Origin: Paenibacillus sp. FSL R5-0490
Lineage (GTDB): Bacteria; Bacillota; Bacilli; Bacillales; Cytobacillaceae
Direction: 5' to 3'
NCBI RefSeq assembly: GCF_001956215.1
Contig: NZ_MRTQ01000015.1
Coordinates: 58,217 to 122,216 of the forward strand
DNA length: 64,000 nt
Of this stretch, positions 36,907 through 46,164 are shown piece after piece. The notes beneath the pieces were generated by a model that ran no database searches, had not been told where the DNA came from, and saw only the letters and a program-made list of their open reading frames with translations. How positions within the stretch are numbered: the stretch's first letter is position 1; every line of letters starts with the position of its first letter. The translations under genes and the position numbers were made by a program.

Positions 36907-37680
36907 ATGAAAAGGTTGGAAAAAATTCATGCTGAAATATCCGATTTTATTTGCACCATTACCATTAAAAACCCGCCAATGAATATTTTGACGAAAGAGT
37001 TTCGGCAAGAGTTTGTTCCCTATATGGAGAAGCTTAAGACCTCCTCGGATGTCCGGGTTATTCTCCTTACGGGAGAAGGGGATCGGGCCTTTTGCGCAGG
37101 AGCCGATTTAAACGAAGAAGGAGAGCTGACTCCTGAATCTGTCCGGCATTTCTTAGAGGAAGATTGCAGAATTTACGATATTGTCAATGAAATGCCACAG
37201 CCTGTCATTGCCGCAGTTAATGGCTATGCGTTTGGCGGAGGGTTCGAGCTTGCCCTAGCCTGTGATATCCGGATCATGTCGGAACGTGCCAAGCTTTGTG
37301 CGGCAGGGGTAAAGGTTGGACTGGTTGTCGGACCAACCCGGTTAGTCAGGCTGTTGGGTGAAGCATATGCCAAAGAAGTGATTTTGACAGGCAGAACGAT
37401 AACAGCTGAAGAAGCATTGCAAAGAGGTTTGGCAAGCAGAGTGGTATCCCATGACAAGCTGCTGGCAGAAGCGCATGAATGGGCACAGCTGATTGCTTCC
37501 CGTGCTCCAATCGCAGTAAGACATGCGAAGAACACGATTCAGAAAACCATGGATTTTGAGTGGCAGGAAGCAATGGAGCAGGAACTGGATGCCTTTATTG
37601 AATGCCAGGATACATGGGATCACAAGCATGCGATTGAATCATTCTTTAACAAGAAGCCGCCAGCTTTTAAAGGAATGTAG
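36907..37680 (+). CDS. Enoyl-CoA hydratase/isomerase (CaiD-like role)
   Basis: About 257 residues of the crotonase fold. The oxyanion-hole segments are AFCAGADLNEEGE and VNGYAFGGGFELALACDIRI; the following helices fit the family. It would hydrate or dehydrate a short-chain CoA thioester, presumably one made by the CoA-transferase three genes on. Start uncertain: ATG 36907 lies very close to AGAAGGG, while TTG 36916 has better spacing; an ATG at 36883 overlaps the permease gene. Confidence 0.88.
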   Translation: MKRLEKIHAEISDFICTITIKNPPMNILTKEFRQEFVPYMEKLKTSSDVRVILLTGEGDRAFCAGADLNEEGELTPESVRHFLEEDCRIYDIVNEMPQPVIAAVNGYAFGGGFELALACDIRIMSERAKLCAAGVKVGLVVGPTRLVRLLGEAYAKEVILTGRTITAEEALQRGLASRVVSHDKLLAEAHEWAQLIASRAPIAVRHAKNTIQKTMDFEWQEAMEQELDAFIECQDTWDHKHAIESFFNKKPPAFKGM

Positions 37681-37726
37681 GAGTGAACTTTGCAAAAATT
37701 GATCATACAGGGAGTTGTTTTAGAAG

Positions 37727-38722
37727 ATGAAAGAAGCACTAATGTACCCGGCCGCTACAGCACTCGTAAAAGTTCTGGCAGGTGTTAAGAGCGGAGAAAA
37801 AGTTGTCATCCTGACAGATTTTTTAACAGATGGAATCACAAAAGTTCTGGCATCTGTGGTCTGTTCACTCGACGCTGAACCCATCACGATCTCAATGCCG
37901 CCGAGGAAAGGGCATGGAGATGCATTGCCGGATGCAGTCGCAGCGGCTATGAAGGAAGCCGATGTGATCATCGCACCGACAACCTATAACATTGCCCATA
38001 CAAGAGCCCGCCATGATGCACAAAAGGCAGGAGCCCGAGTATTAATCTTACCTGAAGCACATGAAGACATTTTATTAAGCAAGGGGCTGCGTGCTGACTT
38101 TGCTGCACTGAGACCTCAAGTTGAGAAACTGGCAGACATACTGACAGCTGGTGAATTTGTCCATATCACAACAGCCCTTGGCACAGATTTAAGATTTTCC
38201 ATCAAAGGCAGGCCAGGCAGAGCCCTAACAGGGTTTGCAAACAGTACGGATGTTTCGGCAGCTCACTGCATCGAATCCAGCATTGCTCCGGTTGAAGGAA
38301 CCGCTGAAGGAATTTTAGTGGTAGATGGGAGTATTCCAGGGGTGGGTCTAATGGAGACTCCAGTTGAAGTGGTATTTAAGGAAGGAAAGGCGGTTTCGAT
38401 TACAGGAGGCAGAGAAGCGGAGCAATTTAGGAAAATATTAATGGAGAAGAATGATGACGAAGGGAATATCTATTTTGCCGGTGAGTTTGGCATTGGCATG
38501 AATCCTGAATGTGAATTGGAAAACAGCATGCTAAGTGATGAAGGGGTTTATGGAACGATCCACATTGCTTTAGGTACGAATGCATATATCGGGGGAACTG
38601 TTAAGGCCAAAGGGCATTACGATATGGTCGTAAAGGATCCGCGGGTAGAAATCGACGGCAGAGTCATTCTGGACAATCAGGAACTCTATTTATTTGAAGA
38701 TAAAGCCTTAAATAGACTTTGA
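37727..38722 (+). CDS. M29/NicX-like metalloenzyme (paralogue B)
   Basis: 331 residues, collinear with the protein at 31639 from VLAGVKSGEKVVILTD to the end. Matching candidate ligands are Glu253 (GEFGIGMNP), His279 (IHIALG), His297 and Asp299 (GHYDM). Shared blocks such as the IAPVEGTAEGILVVDGSI region show common descent. Two divergent copies in one operon suggest either a heteromeric enzyme or two successive reactions. A weak GGGAG is 12 bases before the ATG. Confidence 0.75.
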   Translation: MKEALMYPAATALVKVLAGVKSGEKVVILTDFLTDGITKVLASVVCSLDAEPITISMPPRKGHGDALPDAVAAAMKEADVIIAPTTYNIAHTRARHDAQKAGARVLILPEAHEDILLSKGLRADFAALRPQVEKLADILTAGEFVHITTALGTDLRFSIKGRPGRALTGFANSTDVSAAHCIESSIAPVEGTAEGILVVDGSIPGVGLMETPVEVVFKEGKAVSITGGREAEQFRKILMEKNDDEGNIYFAGEFGIGMNPECELENSMLSDEGVYGTIHIALGTNAYIGGTVKAKGHYDMVVKDPRVEIDGRVILDNQELYLFEDKALNRL

Positions 38723-38759
38723 GAAAGTGGAATCCATTTTATAGAAGGAGATGGTACAA

Positions 38760-39905
38760 GTGAGTGCATTGGAAGGCATTAGAGTAATCGACTTAAGCCA
38801 GGTTATGGCAGGGCCTTATTGCGGTATGCTGCTGGCCGATATGGGTGCTGATGTCATTAAAGTTGAACCGCCAAAAGGGGAAAGCACCAGAAGATGGTCC
38901 CCGTATAAGGAAGGGGAAAGCGGTGCGTTTATGGCGATAAACCGGAACAAGCGCAGCATAACGCTTGATTTAAAAAGCGCAGAGGATCAGAAAGTATTCT
39001 ATAAGTTAATTGAAACCGCTGATATTTTGATAGAAAATTTCCGTCCCGGGGTAGTTAAGCGTTTAGGCGTTGATTATGAAACACTCAATCAGATTAATCC
39101 CAAACTGATTTACTGCTCTATTTCGGGATTCGGCCAGTATGGCCCATATTCATCCCGTGGCGGTTATGACTTAATCGCACAGGGAATGACCGGAATTATG
39201 AGTGTGACAGGGGAACGGAATGGCAACCCGGTAAAATGCGGCCTTCCGATTATCGATTTGGGTTCAGGCCTGTTTTCTGTCTATGGTATTTTATCGGCAT
39301 TGTATTCCAGGGTTCATTCCGATGAGGGGCAGTATATTGACGCTTCTTTATATGATACGGGACTCGCATTATCGGTTTGGGAAAGCACCCAATATTGGTT
39401 TACGGGAGAAACACCGGCACCTACCGGAAGCGGACACCGCTTGTCTGCTCCATATCAGGCATTTCGTGCAAGTGATGGTTATTTTACTGTTGGTGCAGAT
39501 ACACCGCATCATTGGCCGGTATTTTGCCAGATCATCGGCAGGCCTGAATTCTTATCGGATGACCGATTTGCTGATGACGCCTCCCGGATTCAGCACTTAG
39601 ATGAATTTGTCCGATTAATTGAAGAGAAAACGAGTCTGAATCCGAGACATTACTGGCTGGAAAAATTCGAGAAAGCGGGAATTCCTGCTGGCCCGATAAA
39701 TACCTATCCAGAATCTTTAACTGACCCGCACACACTATCCAGAAGAATGATAGAAGAGGTTGTGCACCCTGTTGCCGGGAAAATAAAAGCATTAGGGATT
39801 CCTGTCAAACTATCAAAAACACCTGGAAAGATCGCGAAATCGGCTCCTGTGCTGGGAGAACATAAAGAAGAGATTCTAAAAGAATTAGGACTCGCAGCTA
39901 AATAA
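38760..39905 (+). CDS. CaiB/BaiF family CoA-transferase
   Basis: About 381 residues of a class III CoA-transferase. The N-terminus reads LEGIRVIDLSQVMAGPYCGM, then LADMGADVIKVEPPKGES; the catalytic Asp is in CGLPIIDLGSGLFSVYGI. It moves CoA from a donor thioester (succinyl-, acetyl- or product-CoA) to an acid. I start at GTG 38760, nine bases after GAAGGAG; the ATG at 38751 touches that site. Confidence 0.9.
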   Translation: MSALEGIRVIDLSQVMAGPYCGMLLADMGADVIKVEPPKGESTRRWSPYKEGESGAFMAINRNKRSITLDLKSAEDQKVFYKLIETADILIENFRPGVVKRLGVDYETLNQINPKLIYCSISGFGQYGPYSSRGGYDLIAQGMTGIMSVTGERNGNPVKCGLPIIDLGSGLFSVYGILSALYSRVHSDEGQYIDASLYDTGLALSVWESTQYWFTGETPAPTGSGHRLSAPYQAFRASDGYFTVGADTPHHWPVFCQIIGRPEFLSDDRFADDASRIQHLDEFVRLIEEKTSLNPRHYWLEKFEKAGIPAGPINTYPESLTDPHTLSRRMIEEVVHPVAGKIKALGIPVKLSKTPGKIAKSAPVLGEHKEEILKELGLAAK

Positions 39906-39950
39906 GGTGTAATAGATAAATCCTGATACTCATTAAGGAGAAGGATATGC

Positions 39951-40478
39951 ATGATTGAACAATTAAAAGGGCGGGTTCCATCCATTCATGCCGAAACCAT
40001 GATTCATGGCTCGGCACAAGTGATTGGCGACGTCAGAATAGCCAAAAATGTTAGTGTCTGGCCCCAATCAGTCTTAAGAGCAGACGATGATAATTTTATC
40101 GAAATAGGGGAAGGAAGCAATATCCAGGACGGCTGCATCTGCCATGTGACACCTGATGCTCCTTTAAGGATAGGGAAAATGGTAACGGTAGGGCATGGTG
40201 CCATTTTACATGCCTGTACGGTCGAAGATGGTGCTTTGATTGGGATTGGTTCTATTATTTTAGATGGGGCTGTCATTGAAAAAGGAGCACAAGTTGGAGC
40301 GGGTGCATTAGTTCCTCCAGGGAAAGTGATTCCTAAAGGCAGCTTAGCAATTGGAGTTCCTGCCAAAATCGTGCGGGAACTAACAGAAAATGAAATACAT
40401 GACCTGGAAAAAAATGCAGAAGAATACATCGAGCTATGGAAACGAGATTATCGTGAAGAGAGTGAGGAGTCATTATGA
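39951..40478 (+). CDS. Gamma-carbonic anhydrase-like hexapeptide protein (CaiE-like)
   Basis: 175 residues of left-handed beta-helix repeats (IGDVRIAKNVSVWPQSVLRA) with the three zinc histidines in CHV and GHGAILHAC. The closest functional analogues by setting are CaiE and PaaY, which sit in CoA-dependent catabolic operons; PaaY is a thioesterase. A role in recycling CoA or hydrolysing side-product thioesters is therefore possible. AAGGAGAAGG precedes the ATG, and the end overlaps the next gene by four bases. Confidence 0.88.
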   Translation: MIEQLKGRVPSIHAETMIHGSAQVIGDVRIAKNVSVWPQSVLRADDDNFIEIGEGSNIQDGCICHVTPDAPLRIGKMVTVGHGAILHACTVEDGALIGIGSIILDGAVIEKGAQVGAGALVPPGKVIPKGSLAIGVPAKIVRELTENEIHDLEKNAEEYIELWKRDYREESEESL

Positions 40479-41782
40479 TTAAAGAGAATAAAAGCTTAGC
40501 AGAAAGAGGCGACCGTGTTCTGCCCCCGGCTGCCAACAGAGTAACGAGGATAGGTGTAACGAAAGCATTTGGCTCAACCATAGAGGATGAGAACGGAAAA
40601 AAATATCTCGATTTTGCCAGCGGTGTAGGAGTAAATAATGTGGGACACTGCCATCCTGAGGTGATTGAAGCGGTTAAGCTGCAGCTGGATACCATGATTC
40701 ATGTTGGCCATAATGTGGCCTACTATCCATCCTATATTCAATTAGCGGAGGAACTAAATGAATTAACCGGATCACAGAAAATGGTGTACTTTTCAAATAG
40801 CGGAGCAGAAGCGAATGAGGGAGCAATCAAATTAGCGAAAAAAGCGACAAAGCGTCCAGCCATCCTATCATTCAAACGGGGATTCCATGGACGGACACTC
40901 GCAGCGACATCGATCACTTTCTCAAGCTCAGCTTATCGACAGGATTATGAGGGTCTTCTTCCAAGCGTATATGCTTGTGAATATCCATATCCTTTTAGAA
41001 CCGGGCTAAATTATGAAGAAGAGACGAAACGATGTATTCAAAGCATCAACGAGGTATTCCAGTATCAAGTGGCTCCATCCCAGGTGGCAGCCATAATCCT
41101 TGAACCTGTACAGGGAGAGGGCGGGTATATTGTACCTCCGAAAGAATTTTTGAAACAAATAAGAGAAATATGTGATCAGCATGGGATATTGCTTATTTTT
41201 GATGAAGTTCAGACCGGATTCGGAAGAACAGGAAAAATGTTTGCCTATGAACATTTTGGAGTAGAGCCGGACATTCTTACCTTAGGAAAGGGAATTGCTT
41301 CAGGCTTCCCTTTAAGTGCCATCATTGCCAAGAAAGAAATTATGGAGAAATGGGAACCGGGAACACATGGAGGCACTTATGGCGGAAACCCTGTCTCCTG
41401 CGCGGCCGCCTTAGCTTCCATAGAAATTTTAAAACGGGAAGGTATAGATAATGCCCAAACTTTAGGGGGATATTTGAAACAGCAGTTATACGATTTGAAA
41501 TCAGAATTTTCCGTCATTGGTGATGTTAGAGGCCTGGGCCTGATGATTGGCATAGAGTTCATGGATGAAAATGGCCGCCCGGATGCCAGTACAGTAAATT
41601 GGCTGAAGAATTTTGCTTTAGAAAACGGAGTCATTCTTTTAACCTGCGGCACGGAGAAGAATGTTTTGCGGTTTATCCCGCCTGTAACGGTATCAAAAGA
41701 GGAACTTGATCAGGCAGTTTCTGTACTGAAAGAAGGATTGCAGCAGCTCGCAAAAAAGGAGAACGGTCATGCTATATATTAA
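40475..41782 (+). CDS. Class III omega-aminotransferase (GabT-like)
   Basis: 435 residues. PLP lysine is Lys272 in LTLGKGIASGFPLSA. Other family stretches: YLDFASGVGVNNVGHCHPEV, FSNSGAEANEGAIKLAKKAT, and [20 protein letters not shown]. It should move the terminal amino group of an omega-amino acid such as 4-aminobutyrate or 5-aminovalerate to a keto acid, yielding a semialdehyde for the dehydrogenase encoded next. Confidence 0.9.
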   Translation: MIKENKSLAERGDRVLPPAANRVTRIGVTKAFGSTIEDENGKKYLDFASGVGVNNVGHCHPEVIEAVKLQLDTMIHVGHNVAYYPSYIQLAEELNELTGSQKMVYFSNSGAEANEGAIKLAKKATKRPAILSFKRGFHGRTLAATSITFSSSAYRQDYEGLLPSVYACEYPYPFRTGLNYEEETKRCIQSINEVFQYQVAPSQVAAIILEPVQGEGGYIVPPKEFLKQIREICDQHGILLIFDEVQTGFGRTGKMFAYEHFGVEPDILTLGKGIASGFPLSAIIAKKEIMEKWEPGTHGGTYGGNPVSCAAALASIEILKREGIDNAQTLGGYLKQQLYDLKSEFSVIGDVRGLGLMIGIEFMDENGRPDASTVNWLKNFALENGVILLTCGTEKNVLRFIPPVTVSKEELDQAVSVLKEGLQQLAKKENGHAIY

Positions 41783-43193
41783 TGGAGAATGGAAATCTTC
41801 CTATAAAAATAAATCGATTAGTGTGTATAATCCCGCTACTTTAGAAAAATTCGGCACTGTCGCTTATGGAGGAAAGGAAGAAGCCGAGGAAGCAATCCAG
41901 GCCGCATCCGCTGCCTTTCAAGACTGGAAGAAAACAAGCGCAGTTGAGAAATCGCAATATCTTAGAAAAATTGCCGATTGTCTAAGAGACAGAGAAGAAG
42001 ATCTGGCAGTAACCATTACAAAAGAGATGGGCAAACCCCTGAAAGAATCTCTTGGTGAAATCAAACTGGCGATTTCCTATATGGATTGGTATGCAGAGGA
42101 AGCGAAGCGTATTTATGGAGAGACGATTCCAGCTTCCAGCCGGGATAAGCGCATCATGGTACTGCAGGAGCCGGTTGGAGTGACGGGAGCGATTACACCA
42201 TGGAACTTTCCAGCCGCCATGGTTACCCGCAAAATTGCCCCAGCGTTAGCTGCCGGGTGTCCTGTCATCCTAAAACCAGCTTCAGCTACCCCCTTAACGG
42301 CAGTGAAGATATTCGAAGCCATTCATCAGGCTGGTCTGCCAAAAGGAGTAGCCAATTTGATCATTGGACCTTCTAATGAAATTGCTCAAACGTTATTAGA
42401 CAGCAAGCAGGTGCGCAAACTGACTTTCACTGGTTCAACGGCGGTTGGGAAAAAGCTGATGAGGGAAGCATCAAATACGGTCAAAAAAGTTTCAATGGAA
42501 TTAGGCGGTCATGCCCCTTTTATCGTATTTGAGGATGCTGATTTAGAGAAAGCCGCAGAAGCAGCGGTTGCAAGCAAGTTCAGGAATGCAGGACAAACGT
42601 GTGTCTGCACAAACCGGATTTATGTTCAGAGTGAAGCCGCAGAGGAATTTACCCGCTTGTTTGCAGAAAAGGTAAATCGTCTGCAAATCGGGAATGGCAT
42701 GGATGATGATACGGATATTGGGCCATTAATTAATGAAGAAAGCCTTGATAAAGTCATTGAACATGTGGAGGATGCCAAAGAAAAAGGCGGTGTGGTGATT
42801 TGCGGCGGATCACTGGCAGATATGAATGCTAAAGGTGTATTCTATCAGCCTACTGTTATTCAACATGCAAATGAGTCGATGAAGATTGCAAGAGAAGAAA
42901 CTTTTGGCCCAGTGGTGCCGATCTTCACCTTCGAAACGGAAGAAGAAGCAATCGAACGGGCAAATCATCCAGAATACGGACTGGCTTCTTACTGCTTCAC
43001 TTCTGATTTAAATCGCGCCTTCCGGGTAATGGAATCTCTCGAATATGGCATTATTGGCATTAATGATGCGATGCCGACAACGGCACAAGCTCCCTTCGGA
43101 GGAATGAAGGAAAGCGGTGTAGGAAGAGAAGGGGGCAAGTACGGAATGATGGAGTATCTGGAAGAGAAGTTTGTGTCGCTCAATATTGGATAA
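41769..43193 (+). CDS. NAD(P)-dependent succinate-semialdehyde dehydrogenase-like enzyme
   Basis: 474-residue aldehyde dehydrogenase. TPWNFPAAMVTRKIAPALAA, the catalytic Glu in MELGGHAPFIV and the catalytic Cys in NAGQTCVCTNR are all present. The GMKESGVGREGGKYGMMEYL end is typical of GabD. It overlaps the aminotransferase gene by 14 bases. The pair would turn an omega-amino acid into a dicarboxylate. Confidence 0.92.
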   Translation: MLYINGEWKSSYKNKSISVYNPATLEKFGTVAYGGKEEAEEAIQAASAAFQDWKKTSAVEKSQYLRKIADCLRDREEDLAVTITKEMGKPLKESLGEIKLAISYMDWYAEEAKRIYGETIPASSRDKRIMVLQEPVGVTGAITPWNFPAAMVTRKIAPALAAGCPVILKPASATPLTAVKIFEAIHQAGLPKGVANLIIGPSNEIAQTLLDSKQVRKLTFTGSTAVGKKLMREASNTVKKVSMELGGHAPFIVFEDADLEKAAEAAVASKFRNAGQTCVCTNRIYVQSEAAEEFTRLFAEKVNRLQIGNGMDDDTDIGPLINEESLDKVIEHVEDAKEKGGVVICGGSLADMNAKGVFYQPTVIQHANESMKIAREETFGPVVPIFTFETEEEAIERANHPEYGLASYCFTSDLNRAFRVMESLEYGIIGINDAMPTTAQAPFGGMKESGVGREGGKYGMMEYLEEKFVSLNIG

Positions 43194-43210
43194 CCAAAGG
43201 GGCCATCAGA

Positions 43211-44611
43211 ATGGAATTATTAATGGAGGAAATAAGAAGCATAATATCTTCAGACCAAATTCTTACGAGTTTGGCTGATCGATATAGTTATAGTTATGAT
43301 GCTTCATTCGGCAGCTATCTTCCTGAAGTGGTCATCCAGGTGAAAAATAAGGAAGAGATTTCTTCACTTCTGAAGCTGGCCAATACATTTAACATACCCG
43401 TTTACCCAAGAGGACAGGGGACTTCTTTAAGCGGAGGTCCTCTCCCTGTTAAGGGGGGGATGGTTTTAGACATGTCCCAATGGAATCGTGATTTAAAAAT
43501 TTACCCTGATGATTTGGTGGCTGTCGTATCACCGGGTGTACTGACAGCGAACATCAATCAGGAAGCAGAAAAGTTTGGACTCATGTACCCCCCTGATCCA
43601 AGCAGTGCCCATGTATCAACAATTGGAGGGAATTTAGCGGAAAACTCCGGCGGGCCAAGGGGTTTAAAATATGGGGTAACAAAGGATTATGTTATTGGTT
43701 TGGAAGTGGTGACACCTGAGGGAGAAATAATCAAAACAGGCGGAAAGACAATAAAAAATGTAACTGGGTATGACTTAACAAAATTGATCGTTGGATCCGA
43801 AGGCACGCTTGGCATCATTACGGAAGCAACACTGAAATTAGTGCCAAAGCCACCAGCATCAAAGACGATGATGGCTGTCTTTGACGATCTTGTCCAGTCA
43901 GGACAAGCGATTTCGAAAATATTAACTTCCGGAATCCTTCCGGCCAAAATGGAAATAATGGATCAGTCTTCCATAATAGCTGTGGAGAACTATCAGCCGC
44001 TGGGACTCCCTATTGAGGCAGAAGCCATACTCTTAATAGAACTGGATGGCCACCCTCTGGCGATTGAAAAGGAAATGAAAAAAATAGAAAAGATTTTTAC
44101 AGAATTTGATTCTGTGAAAGTGAAAATAGCAGAAAATCAGGATGAAGCACAGAGTTACTGGAGAGCAAGAAAGCTGGTTTCCCCGGCTATTGTAAAGATA
44201 AAACCAACGAAAGTATCTGAAGATGCAACAGTGCCCCGCAGCAAGATTCCCGATATGTTCCAAAAACTAAAAGAAATCCGGGAGAAATATGATATTCATT
44301 TAGTCGTGTTTGGCCATGCGGGTGACGGAAACCTTCATCCAAATATTATCTGTGATAAGAGGGATATGGAGGAAATGATACGGGTTGAAAAAGCAGTAGA
44401 AGAAATCTTTAAAGCTGCTGTTGAACTGGGAGGGACACTCTCCGGTGAACATGGAATTGGCACATTAAAAGCCCCTTTTATGGAAATGGAATTGGGTGCA
44501 GCCGGACTTGATATGATGAAAAGAATTAAACAAATATGGGACCCGAATAACATCTTGAATCCTGGTAAAATTTTTCCTGAAGAAGGCCAGAAGCTGGTGC
44601 TGCGGGAATGA
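43211..44611 (+). CDS. FAD-linked 2-hydroxy acid oxidase, GlcD-like
   Basis: 466 residues of the VAO/GlcD family. The FAD-binding part contains YPRGQGTSLSGG and GNLAENSGGPRGLKYG; the C-terminus has VFGHAGDGNLHPN and SGEHGIGTLKAPF with catalytic histidines. It would oxidise glycolate, D-lactate, D-2-hydroxyglutarate or a similar 2-hydroxy acid and pass electrons to the Fe-S partner encoded next. The start of that gene overlaps its end by four bases. Confidence 0.9.
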   Translation: MELLMEEIRSIISSDQILTSLADRYSYSYDASFGSYLPEVVIQVKNKEEISSLLKLANTFNIPVYPRGQGTSLSGGPLPVKGGMVLDMSQWNRDLKIYPDDLVAVVSPGVLTANINQEAEKFGLMYPPDPSSAHVSTIGGNLAENSGGPRGLKYGVTKDYVIGLEVVTPEGEIIKTGGKTIKNVTGYDLTKLIVGSEGTLGIITEATLKLVPKPPASKTMMAVFDDLVQSGQAISKILTSGILPAKMEIMDQSSIIAVENYQPLGLPIEAEAILLIELDGHPLAIEKEMKKIEKIFTEFDSVKVKIAENQDEAQSYWRARKLVSPAIVKIKPTKVSEDATVPRSKIPDMFQKLKEIREKYDIHLVVFGHAGDGNLHPNIICDKRDMEEMIRVEKAVEEIFKAAVELGGTLSGEHGIGTLKAPFMEMELGAAGLDMMKRIKQIWDPNNILNPGKIFPEEGQKLVLRE

Positions 44612-45906
44612 GTACAGGAGCCGGTCTAAAAGACAGATTACATTATAAGGAGACGTTTAATTGTGTCCAATGCGGATATTGCCTGCCGGTTTGCCCCACT
44701 TACGAAACGATGAAGAGCGAGGTGCATTCGCCGCGCGGCAGGATTAATCTTGTCAAAATGCTGGCAGAAGACAAGATCAAGGCAGAGGATTTGCGGGAAC
44801 CCATCGAAAAATGCCTGGGATGCCGCGCCTGCGAAACAGCCTGTCCCACCAGCGTACAGTATGGGAAGATTTTAGAAGGAGCAAAAGAAGTTCTAGAATT
44901 TGCAGAGCAAAAATCGAGAGCGCAAAAAATAAGTGAATCATTGATTTATAATCAAATGTTTCCATCAAAAAGATGGATGAATACAATCGGTAATCTTTCA
45001 TGGTTTTATCAAAAGTCCGGGCTGCAGAAAATGGCACAAAAAATGGGATTAACTCAGCTTGCTCCGCTTCACCTTGGGAAATTTGAGTCCGTTCTCCCTG
45101 ATCTTCCATCTCCTGCAGAACGGAAAAACAGGGTTCAAGTCTACAAAGCAATTGGAACCAGGAAACTCACTGTTGGATTTATTACCGGATGTGTCATGGA
45201 TGCCATCTTCTATGAGACGAATAGGAACACAATCGACCTGCTGACCAAGGCAGGAGCTGACGTACTTATTCCTGTAAATCAGACGTGCTGTGGAGCACTT
45301 CATGCACATGCCGGAAAAATAGCGGACGCTAAAGTTTTGGCCAAACGGAATATAGAGACATTTGAAATGGAAAAAGCAGACTATGTCGTTAACAATGCTG
45401 GAGGGTGCGGTTCGACCCTTTTGGAATATGCTGAACTATTCAAGGGAGACATCGAGTGGGAAAGCCGTGCACAAGCTTTTTCTAATAAGGTAAGAGATAT
45501 TTCACAGGTACTATCTGAATTAGACGGTTTGAGCTTTACAAAGGAAGTGAATGGAACCATAACCTTTCAGCCATCCTGTCATATGATCAATGTTCAAAAG
45601 GTAAAAGATGAGCCATTATCTTTATTAAAGCAAGTAACAAGCAAAGGGTACCGTGAAATGAATGACAAAGAACGATGCTGTGGATCCGCAGGCATCTACA
45701 ATATTGTTAACTACGAGGATTCCATGGAAATACTGGACAGTAAAATGAAAAATGCGAAAGACACATATGCATCAATAATTGTAACTTCAAATCCAGGCTG
45801 CCTGCTGCAGATGAAATTAGGCATTCAAAGGGAAGGGCTTGAGAAGAGTGTAAGAGCTGTTCATCTTGTGGATTTGCTTGTTGAGGCTGGGGCGGTTTCT
45901 AAATAA
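44608..45906 (+). CDS. Fe-S oxidoreductase subunit, GlcF-like
   Basis: 432 residues. Two [4Fe-4S] motifs, CVQCGYCLPVCPTY and CLGCRACETACPT, precede two CCG domains (QTCCGALHAHAG and ERCCGSAGIYN). It accepts electrons from the GlcD-like subunit and feeds them to menaquinone. It is the last gene of the sigma-54 operon. Confidence 0.92.
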   Translation: MSTGAGLKDRLHYKETFNCVQCGYCLPVCPTYETMKSEVHSPRGRINLVKMLAEDKIKAEDLREPIEKCLGCRACETACPTSVQYGKILEGAKEVLEFAEQKSRAQKISESLIYNQMFPSKRWMNTIGNLSWFYQKSGLQKMAQKMGLTQLAPLHLGKFESVLPDLPSPAERKNRVQVYKAIGTRKLTVGFITGCVMDAIFYETNRNTIDLLTKAGADVLIPVNQTCCGALHAHAGKIADAKVLAKRNIETFEMEKADYVVNNAGGCGSTLLEYAELFKGDIEWESRAQAFSNKVRDISQVLSELDGLSFTKEVNGTITFQPSCHMINVQKVKDEPLSLLKQVTSKGYREMNDKERCCGSAGIYNIVNYEDSMEILDSKMKNAKDTYASIIVTSNPGCLLQMKLGIQREGLEKSVRAVHLVDLLVEAGAVSK

Positions 45907-45997
45907 TTTATAAGTAATAAAAATGAAGAAGTAGGAGCTGCAATAGATTCAACAGTTATCGGCTATTAATACACGGTTTACTTGAAGGGACACCACC

Positions 45998-46026
45998 CGC
46001 ACAGTGAGAATACTGTGCGTTTTTTT
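45998..46026 (+). terminator. Terminator of the sigma-54 operon
   Basis: CGCACAGT with ACTGTGCG, then seven T. Confidence 0.88.
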
Positions 46027-46070
46027 GAGTTGAAGTTTATTGATTTAATGTGTGGGGGGATAGGCCTCTC

Positions 46071-46095
46071 ACTCCACAAAAAAAATTTGTGGAGT
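46071..46095. repeat. Perfect 10-bp hairpin upstream of the zinc-knuckle gene
   Basis: ACTCCACAAA with TTTGTGGAGT around five A. It is followed by TTGTTCTTT; this may be a weak terminator or an operator. Confidence 0.5.
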
Positions 46096-46164
46096 TGTTC
46101 TTTAAACAAGTCTTTTTGAGATAATATTTAATTATTAAGGTAACTTAAGTGCGGAGGTTAGTTA

